This document shows positions 58,265-64,000 of a stretch of DNA of 64,000 nt, piece after piece. Made by a program: the position numbers and the translations under genes. Each line of letters opens with the position of its first letter. Positions within the stretch are counted from its first letter, which is position 1. The DNA comes from Ga0077527 sp964533495 (GTDB taxonomy: Bacteria; Pseudomonadota; Gammaproteobacteria; Burkholderiales; SG8-41), in NCBI GenBank assembly GCA_964533495.1, contig CAZHJU010000008.1, forward strand, positions 31,719 to 95,718, written 5' to 3'. The notes under the pieces were generated by a model, which was not told the origin of the DNA, did not search any database, and worked only from the letters and a program-made list of their open reading frames with translations.

Positions 58265-58825
58265 TCAGCCCTTGGTGCGGCTGCGGTATTCGCCGGTGCG
58301 GGTGTCGATCTCGATCTTGTCGCCGGTGGCGCAGAACAGCGGCACCGGGATTTCGAAGCCGGTCGCCAGTTTTGCCGGTTTCAGCACCTTGCCCGAGGTA
58401 TCGCCGCGCACCGCGGGTTCGGTGTAGATGATCTCGCGCACCAGCGTCTGCGGAATCTCGACCGAAATCGGGCGGCCTTCGTAAAGGGTGACCTCGCACT
58501 CCATGCCGTCCTCGAGATAGTTCAGCGCCTCCCCCATGTTCTCCTTGTCCACCTCGTACTGGTTGAACTCGGCGTCCATGAACACATAGGACGGCTCGGA
58601 GAAGTAGGAATAGGTCACTTCCTTGCGTTCGAGCTGCACGACGTCGAATTTTTCGTCGGCGCGATAGACGGTTTCCGTGCCGCCGTTCGACAGCAGGTTC
58701 TTCAGCTTCATCTTCACCACCGACGCGTTGCGGCCGGACTTGCTGAACTCGGCCTTCAGCACGACCATCGGGTCCTTGCCGACCATGATCACGTTGCCCG
58801 CGCGGATTTCCTGAGCGATTTTCAT
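58265..58825 (-). CDS. efp: Translation elongation factor P
   Basis: 186 residues, three beta-barrel domains. Helps ribosomes through polyproline. The modified tip reads FSKSGRNASVVKMK with Arg32, the form that is rhamnosylated by EarP, rather than Lys34 as in E. coli. The C-terminal EIDTRTGEYRSR is the usual EF-P end. The earP gene lies just upstream on the same strand. Confidence 0.96.
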   Translation of the reverse strand: MKIAQEIRAGNVIMVGKDPMVVLKAEFSKSGRNASVVKMKLKNLLSNGGTETVYRADEKFDVVQLERKEVTYSYFSEPSYVFMDAEFNQYEVDKENMGEALNYLEDGMECEVTLYEGRPISVEIPQTLVREIIYTEPAVRGDTSGKVLKPAKLATGFEIPVPLFCATGDKIEIDTRTGEYRSRTKG

Positions 58826-58861
58826 ATCCCTGCACCCTCGATTGACCGGAGTAAAAAGGCG

Positions 58862-60013
58862 CTATTTTACCTTGCAGCGCGCAAATTCCACCAGTTGAGC
58901 GGCCAGTTCGCCGGCAGCGGCCAGTTTTGCGGACCAGCGCAGGGCATGCCGCGCAAGATCCTCCTCCGCATCCCTCAGGCCCGACCACGACAACAAGGGA
59001 TCGGCAGTGCCGGCGTTCCAGTCCCGCCAGAAGGCCTGCAGCGCGGCGGCAGCAGGCGCCGCCAGGTCCGCGCAATAGCGCGCGAGAAAAGCCGCCATCT
59101 TGCGCCGATGGGCGCCGTCCTCCTGCCGGTAAGGCTGCCAGACCAGCGGCCGGCCGGCCCACTGCGCGCGCAGGAAGGAATCTTCGCCGCGGACGAAATT
59201 GAGATCGCAGACCCACAACAGTTCGTCGTATCGCGCCTGCGGCAGGAAAGGCAGCGCGCGCACTTCGAGCGCGCCCCGCCGCCAGGGTCCCCGCCCCGCG
59301 GCGGCCTCCGCGCCCAGCCAGCGCCGGACCGCCGGCAGCAACGCCCCTTCGGGCACGACCAGCATCAGCGGCCGCGCATCTGCCGCCATCGCCGACAGCA
59401 GGCCGGCGACCGGCGCATCCGCATAGGCAAAGAGCGAGGCTGCCGGTACCCGCGGTGCGTCGAACCCGAGGCCGTTCCAGAAAATCTGCCGCGCCGCCGT
59501 GCCGAAGTCATCCCGCCGCGCCAGCAGGCCGGATTCGCGCGGCAGGCCGCCGGTCGCCGGCGTGAATCCGGGAAAGAAGAAATAACGCGGCAGGGACAGT
59601 TGCGGATGCTGCGAAGACAGGCCGTGATGGCTGTCCACCCAGTCCTCGGCGCTGAGGTATTCGAGAATGATCCACAGCGGCGGCCTCGCGGCCCGTGCCA
59701 TGCGCTGAACCCACTCTTCCGGCAGCCCGCAGCCGAAAGCCTCGATCACCACCGCCGCATCGTCGGCGGGCAATCCCGCCTGCGGCCAGCGGCAAACCGT
59801 GACGCCGTCGCAGGACTGCTGCGGCAAGGCGGGATCGAACGCGGGATGCAGCGCCTGCAGCGTCTGCGGATGGTCGATCCACAGCCGCACCGGCAGGTCG
59901 TGTTCATGCCGCAGGATGCGCGCCAGGCGCCAGCACACCCCGGCATCGCCGAAATTGTCGACGACACGGCAGAAAATGTCCCAGACCTTCGAAGCGGTTC
60001 GTCCTGCGGTCAT
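58862..60013 (-). CDS. earP: EF-P arginine-32 rhamnosyltransferase
   Basis: 383 residues. GT-B glycosyltransferase using dTDP-rhamnose. WDIFCRVVDNFGDAGVCWRL at the N-terminus carries the conserved Asp of the active site, and DLNFVRGEDSFLRAQWAGRP is the nucleotide-sugar site of the family. ATG 60013 begins the conserved region; an upstream frame start at 60094 would run through a terminator. Located 36 bases before efp, which carries the matching Arg32. Confidence 0.93.
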   Translation of the reverse strand: MTAGRTASKVWDIFCRVVDNFGDAGVCWRLARILRHEHDLPVRLWIDHPQTLQALHPAFDPALPQQSCDGVTVCRWPQAGLPADDAAVVIEAFGCGLPEEWVQRMARAARPPLWIILEYLSAEDWVDSHHGLSSQHPQLSLPRYFFFPGFTPATGGLPRESGLLARRDDFGTAARQIFWNGLGFDAPRVPAASLFAYADAPVAGLLSAMAADARPLMLVVPEGALLPAVRRWLGAEAAAGRGPWRRGALEVRALPFLPQARYDELLWVCDLNFVRGEDSFLRAQWAGRPLVWQPYRQEDGAHRRKMAAFLARYCADLAAPAAAALQAFWRDWNAGTADPLLSWSGLRDAEEDLARHALRWSAKLAAAGELAAQLVEFARCKVK

Positions 60014-60051
60014 GATCGGCGGGATTATGCAGCGCGGCCTGCCGGCGGCGG

Positions 60052-60082
60052 GTGAAAAAAAAACCGGGCTTGCGCCCGGTTT
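60052..60082 (-). terminator. Intrinsic terminator of the cold-shock gene
   Basis: AAACCGGGC (60061-60069) / GCCCGGTTT (60074-60082), loop TTGC; on the minus strand it is followed by a run of ten T. It separates csp from earP. Confidence 0.88.
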
Positions 60083-60104
60083 CTTTCGCTGCATCCGGTG
60101 TGGC

Positions 60105-60311
60105 TCAGGCCGCCTGGATGTTGCTCGCCTGCTGCTTGCCCTTGTTGCCGGCGGTGATGTCGAACGTCACCTTCTGGCCTTCTTTCAGGGTTTTGAAGCC
60201 GCTCATGTTGATGCCCGAGAAATGGGCGAACAGGTCTTCGCCACCGCCGTCCGGGGTGATGAAGCCGAAACCTTTTGCGTCGTTGAACCACTTAACGGTA
60301 CCGGTTGCCAT
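60105..60311 (-). CDS. Cold-shock-domain protein (CspA family)
   Basis: 68 residues: TGTVKWFNDAKGFGFITPDG has RNP1 (KGFGFI), and DLFAHFSGI has the RNP2-like site (FAHF rather than the usual FVHF). Binds single-stranded RNA/DNA. ATG 60311 begins the standard N-terminus; the longer frame from 60377 is leader. About 200 bp of leader and promoter DNA (60312-60530) precede it, consistent with cold-shock mRNA structure, but I cannot define the elements. Confidence 0.95.
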   Translation of the reverse strand: MATGTVKWFNDAKGFGFITPDGGGEDLFAHFSGINMSGFKTLKEGQKVTFDITAGNKGKQQASNIQAA

Positions 60312-60533
60312 GATGTGTATTTCCTTTTGAGGATGGATAAATTCCGGCTTGCGCCGGGCATCGTATTTAAATCTCACAGCCCCAAAAGTACGAACACCAC
60401 TGACTGCATACGCGGGAACCGCTAACTTTCAAGTACTTAGAAACCAAACACGCGTCGCCGTTATACGGAATGCCCGCCGCAGCGTCAAGAAAAGTTTATA
60501 TGCTGCCGTGGTGAAGTATAAAATAATCAATAA

Positions 60534-60546
60534 AATCAATTAGTTA
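60534..60546 (+). promoter_or_regulatory. IHF-like site at the end of the trypsin-TPR gene
   Basis: AATCAATTAGTTA matches WATCAA-N4-TTR exactly and contains the stop codon of the minus-strand protease gene. Confidence 0.4.
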
Positions 60547-61627
60547 TAAACTTTTTTGCAAACTCGCGCGCAGCCTGTCCATTGATCTTTTCGATCCGCG
60601 CATGCACTTCGCGCACCCGCGCGCGCTGGTTCTGGCTGAAATAGGACGCCCCCAGCTGCCGCAAGGCCTCCAGGTCGTCGGCCTTCAGGCGCAGCGCTTC
60701 CTGCGACGCTTCGACCGCGCGATCGTACTGGTTCAGCGCGAGGTAGGTTCCGCCCGCCCCCATCCACGCCTCGTAGCTGTCCCCGTCGAGTTTCAGGGCC
60801 TGGTTATAGGCCGTGATGGCGCGCCGCGGCCGGTTGATCAGCCGGTAGGCCTCGCCCAGCGCCACCCAGGCCTGCACCGAAGCCGGCACCGCGCGCACCC
60901 ACTGCTGCGTGGCCGCCAGCAGGCCGACCCAGTCCTTCTTCGCGCGCAGGGTTTCGCGGCGGGCCTGCCATTTCTCGTTGGCCGCATCGCGATTGGCCAG
61001 CGTCGGCGCAGTGCCGCCGCGTCCGGCCAGTTCGGCGATCCAGGCCGCGGGCAGCGCGAAATTGAGATTCTGCCCCTCGGTGATGATGAAGGCGGTAAGC
61101 CCGACCAGCCGCCCCTCGACGTCGAACAGTCCGCCGCCGCTGGAGCCCGAGGAAATCGGCGCGGAAGTCTGGATGTAATGCGCGCCGTCGATCTCGCGGA
61201 TGCTCGACACCAGCCCTTCGCTGATGGTCAGTTCCAGTCCTTCCGGAGCGCCGACCGCATACACCCGCTGGCCGACGCGCAGGCGGCTGGTGTACAGGGG
61301 CACCCGCGGCGCGTTGAGCGTGGAGACCCGCAGCTCGCAGAGGTCGCGGTCCTGGTCAGCCGCGCGCAGTTCGCCACTGTGCATGGTCTTCCCGCTGGTC
61401 ACCGAAAACTGCGTGCCGCCTTCCAGCACGTGGCAGTTGGTGACCACCGCGCCCGGCGCGGTGACCACGCCGCTGCCGAGGCTGGCGACGTTGCCGGCAT
61501 TGTCCAGCGCCTGGATGGTGACGATGCTGCGCGAAACTTCCTGAAACAGCAGCTCCGGGTTCTTGCCCTGCGCCGCGGCGAAGGCCGGCAAAAGGCCGAG
61601 CAAGACCACGCTGAAACCTGTTCTCAA
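60536..61627 (-). CDS. Exported trypsin-like serine protease with TPR domain
   Basis: 363 residues. Signal peptide (RTGFSVVLLGLLPAFAAAQG), a DegP-type chymotrypsin fold with His66 (VVTNCHVLEG), Asp95 (DQDRDLCELRV) and Ser163 (SSGSSGGGLFDVEG), then no PDZ but about three TPR repeats (residues ~235-345, for example PRRAITAYNQALKLDGDSYE). TTG 61627 is chosen from AGGAG just upstream and the signal peptide. Likely a periplasmic quality-control or processing protease; target unknown. Confidence 0.87.
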   Translation of the reverse strand: MRTGFSVVLLGLLPAFAAAQGKNPELLFQEVSRSIVTIQALDNAGNVASLGSGVVTAPGAVVTNCHVLEGGTQFSVTSGKTMHSGELRAADQDRDLCELRVSTLNAPRVPLYTSRLRVGQRVYAVGAPEGLELTISEGLVSSIREIDGAHYIQTSAPISSGSSGGGLFDVEGRLVGLTAFIITEGQNLNFALPAAWIAELAGRGGTAPTLANRDAANEKWQARRETLRAKKDWVGLLAATQQWVRAVPASVQAWVALGEAYRLINRPRRAITAYNQALKLDGDSYEAWMGAGGTYLALNQYDRAVEASQEALRLKADDLEALRQLGASYFSQNQRARVREVHARIEKINGQAAREFAKKFITN

Positions 61628-61726
61628 CGGATTCTCCTGACAGTGCGGCGCGCGACGGCGCGCCGGAGGCAGGATTATATGCAAGCCTCCGGCCCGCAGG
61701 CCGTCCGCCCGGCGGAACAGGCGGCG

Positions 61727-62632
61727 TTACAGCCGCTGCAATGCCGCCGTGCTTTCGCGTTCCGCAATGAATCCGGGCCGCGGCTGCAGGCCGCCACGCG
61801 GAGGACCAAGCCGGTTGTCGACGCTGTTGTAGACGAAGAACAGGTTGGCCCGCGGGAAGGGCGAGATGTTGCTGTTGGAGCCGTGCATGGTGTTGCAGTC
61901 GAAGAACAGCACGGAGCCCGCCGGCCCCTTGGTCGACTGCAGGCCGCCGCGCCGCACCAGGAAGCCGAGGCTGGTGTCGTCCGGCACGCCGTACTCCTGC
62001 TTGCGCAGCGACTGCCGGTAATGGTCCTGCGGCGTCCGCCCGATGCAGGAGATGTAGTGCATGTGTGACCCCGGCACCAGCATCAGCGGGCCGTTGAACT
62101 CGTTGTTCTCGGTCAGCAGCACCACGCAGCTCAGCGCGCGCATGCGCGGCATGCCGTCCTCGATGTGCCAGGTCTCGAAATCCGAATGCCAGTAGAACTC
62201 CTTGCCGGCGAAACCGGGCTTCAGGTTGAGCCGCGACTGGTGGATGTAAACCTCGCTGCCGAGGATCTGCCTCGCCACGTCGAGCAGGCGGCCGTCGCGC
62301 ATCAGGCGATCGAACACGGCGCTGAGGCTGTGCACCCGGAACACCGAGCGCACCGCGTCGCCGTCCGGCTCAAGCACCGCCTCCGGCAGGCCGCGCTCGC
62401 CGCTCGCCGCCGCGAGATCGTGCGCCTCCCGCAGCAATTCGGCGGTTTCCGCTTCCGGCAGCAGGCCGCGCAGCTGGATGAAGCCGTTCTTGCGGTAACT
62501 GCGCAGCTGGTGCTCGGACAGCGTGAATTCGCCCTTCGCATGGGGTCCGGGATACACCACCGGATCCTGGCGCAGGATGATCGCCGCCTCGCTGTCGGTG
62601 CGGGATTGATAAATGTCGGATACCAGTACCAT
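61727..62632 (-). CDS. ectD: Ectoine hydroxylase
   Basis: 301 residues. Non-heme Fe(II)/2-oxoglutarate dioxygenase that makes 5-hydroxyectoine. The iron triad is His149, Asp151 and His250; the family signature is FYWHSDFETWHIEDGMPRMR. Residues of the N-terminal part (YQSRTDSEAAIILRQDPVVY) are also typical. It ends the ect operon, 26 bases after ectC. Confidence 0.96.
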   Translation of the reverse strand: MVLVSDIYQSRTDSEAAIILRQDPVVYPGPHAKGEFTLSEHQLRSYRKNGFIQLRGLLPEAETAELLREAHDLAAASGERGLPEAVLEPDGDAVRSVFRVHSLSAVFDRLMRDGRLLDVARQILGSEVYIHQSRLNLKPGFAGKEFYWHSDFETWHIEDGMPRMRALSCVVLLTENNEFNGPLMLVPGSHMHYISCIGRTPQDHYRQSLRKQEYGVPDDTSLGFLVRRGGLQSTKGPAGSVLFFDCNTMHGSNSNISPFPRANLFFVYNSVDNRLGPPRGGLQPRPGFIAERESTAALQRL

Positions 62633-62658
62633 GTGTCGGATGCCTCCTGTATTCGTGG

Positions 62659-63051
62659 TCAGGTCGTTTCCGCCAGCAGCGGATAGACGCCCTCCTGGTC
62701 ATGCACCTCGCGGCCGGTCAGCGGCGGATTGAACACGCAGACGAGCCTCAGCTCGCGGTGCGCGCGCAGGTAATGCTCGTCGTGCCGGTCGAGCGCGTAC
62801 ATCACGCCCGGCCGGATCGCGTGCTTCCGTCCGTCGGCGACGGTTTCGATCTCGCCCTCGCCCGCCACGCAGAACACCGCTTCCAAGTGGTTGCGGTAAT
62901 GGATGTGGGTCTCGGTGCCGGCGAAGATGGTGGTTTCATGGAAGGAAAATCCCATGCCGTCGCGCGCCAGCAGCAGGCGGCGGCTGACCCAGTTGGGCGC
63001 CGCCACTTCCTGCGCCGTGCCGCGGATGTCGTCTACGCTGCGGACGATCAT
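62659..63051 (-). CDS. ectC: Ectoine synthase
   Basis: 130-residue cupin that cyclises N-acetyl-diaminobutyrate to ectoine. GFSFHETTIFAGTETHIHYRN supplies the iron ligand region (the His-x-His region and Glu of the cupin), and LEAVFCVAGEGEIE the first cupin motif. Its ATG overlaps the ectB stop (ATGA). Length standard. Confidence 0.96.
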   Translation of the reverse strand: MIVRSVDDIRGTAQEVAAPNWVSRRLLLARDGMGFSFHETTIFAGTETHIHYRNHLEAVFCVAGEGEIETVADGRKHAIRPGVMYALDRHDEHYLRAHRELRLVCVFNPPLTGREVHDQEGVYPLLAETT

Positions 63052-64000
63052 CACGCGGCCCGGAAATTGACGTACTTGATCTTGCGGTCCCGCCCCTGCA
63101 CCCGCTGCACGCCGAGCACCCCGGCCACGCTGTCCTCGATGATGTCGAGCCCCTGGCACAGCAGCTTCTCGTCGATGGTCAGCGCCGGCATCAGCTTCAG
63201 CACGTCGTCGGCGCCGGAAGTCTCGATGATCAGGCCGTTCTCGAAGCAGCGCTTGGCGATGCGGTCCGCGAGCCGGACGTCGACCGACGCCAGGCCCTGG
63301 ATCATGCCGCGGCCGCGCACCTCGAATTCGCCGGAAGGGTAATCCGCGGCGATGTGCTCCAGCCAGTTGCGCATGATCACGCCCTTGCGGCGCACCGCGT
63401 TCTGGAAGGCGTCGTCGCTCCAGTAATGCATCAGCGCCGCGCGCGCGGTGACGAAGGCGAGGTTGTTGCCGCGGAAAGTGCCGTTGTGCGCGCCCGGCTT
63501 CCAGATGTCGATTTCGGGCTTCAGCAGCACCAGGGCCATCGGCAGGCCGTACGCGCTGATCGATTTCGACAACGTGACGATGTCCGGCGAAATGCCGGCC
63601 TCCTCGAAGCTGAAGAAGCGCCCGGTGCGGCCGCAGCCCATCTGGATGTCGTCGACGATCAGCAGCATGTCGTGGCGGCGGCAGACCTGCTCCAGCGCGC
63701 GCAGCCAGGCGAAGCCGGCGACGTTGACGCCGCCCTCGCCCTGCACGGTTTCGACGATCACCGCCGCCGGATGGTCCATGCCGCTGCTGCGGTCGGCGAC
63801 CATGCGCTCCAGATATTCGACGGTGTCGACATCCCTGCCGAGATAGCCGTCATAGGGCATGAAGGTGGTGTTGTCGAGCGGAGCGCCCGCCGCATCGCGG
63901 TACTTGGCATTGGCAGTTGCCGCCAGCGAAGCGCCGCTGACGCCGTGGAAGCCGTGGGTGAAGGACAGGATGTTGCTGCGTCCCTTGACCAGGCGCGCCA
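63051..64000 (-). CDS. ectB: Diaminobutyrate-2-oxoglutarate transaminase, 3' part; start outside the window
   Basis: About 316 C-terminal residues of a ~420-residue class III aminotransferase that makes L-2,4-diaminobutyrate, the first ectoine precursor. The PLP lysine is in VTLSKSISAYGLPMALVLLK, and IVDDIQMGCGRTG holds the Asp that pairs with PLP. The frame is open to the window edge (SFTHGFHGVSGASL is already within the gene), so the internal ATG 63860 is not the start. ectA is expected beyond the edge. Confidence 0.95.
   Translation of the reverse strand, partial: ARLVKGRSNILSFTHGFHGVSGASLAATANAKYRDAAGAPLDNTTFMPYDGYLGRDVDTVEYLERMVADRSSGMDHPAAVIVETVQGEGGVNVAGFAWLRALEQVCRRHDMLLIVDDIQMGCGRTGRFFSFEEAGISPDIVTLSKSISAYGLPMALVLLKPEIDIWKPGAHNGTFRGNNLAFVTARAALMHYWSDDAFQNAVRRKGVIMRNWLEHIAADYPSGEFEVRGRGMIQGLASVDVRLADRIAKRCFENGLIIETSGADDVLKLMPALTIDEKLLCQGLDIIEDSVAGVLGVQRVQGRDRKIKYVNFRAA

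Overview
The window looks like chromosomal DNA of a GC-rich betaproteobacterium. The evidence is an EarP-type EF-P with its rhamnosyltransferase, a DUF4936 gene beside ygfZ, a Bug-family periplasmic receptor, an rne-rluC divergent pair and the classical yceD-rpmF-plsX-fabHDG-acpP-fabF-pabC-mltG-tmk-holB-tatD string. I cannot name the genus from sequence alone.

Layout. 1-1.3 kb: 3' part of guaA. 1.3-2.1 kb: a scar where a type I restriction hsdR fragment is fused head-on to a truncated ABC ATPase gene. 2.1-6.0 kb (minus): ABC permease, periplasmic binding protein and a TonB-dependent receptor behind a Fur-box-like palindrome. 6.3-19.4 kb: housekeeping genes (arsC-like, tadA, L,D-transpeptidase, SDR, a class II aldolase with mtnA, GNAT, NRDE, DUF4936, ygfZ, ygfX-like, two MFS carriers, a GST, GTP-dependent pckG). 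19.7-26.8 kb: rne, rluC, HAD phosphatase, S49 protease, RsmI-like methylase and maf. 27-38.1 kb: the fatty-acid operon and its DNA-replication/cell-wall tail, ending with an ankyrin protein.

38.2-49.7 kb is an accessory segment. It starts with a sequence nearly identical to the XerCD dif site. Then come small genes of unknown function, a heavily structured 137-nt stretch, a truncated spermidine-synthase-like gene and a truncated IS3 element. A catabolic block follows: PaaI thioesterase; CaiB CoA-transferase, crotonase, Bug receptor and MmgE/PrpD on minus; GntR, crotonase and CitE-like lyase on plus. It ends with a Doc toxin whose antitoxin has been reduced to a tail. The catabolic genes look like a CoA-dependent route that activates a carboxylic acid, modifies it and cleaves it with a CitE lyase. 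The substrate is unknown.

49.7-64 kb returns to core-like content: 5-FCL and nitronate monooxygenase opposite a MarR-PAS pair across a perfect palindrome; RidA; a translationally coupled hybrid kinase, response regulator and REC-cyclase operon; rlmJ with an altered catalytic motif; efp with earP; a cold-shock gene; a trypsin-TPR protease; and ectB-ectC-ectD for ectoine and hydroxyectoine synthesis, with ectB running off the end.

A recurring AT-rich motif resembling the IHF consensus (WATCAA-N4-TTR) sits at gene ends and in intergenic gaps at nine places in the core parts. I did not see it in the accessory segment. All motif searches were by eye; no alignment or database search was run.
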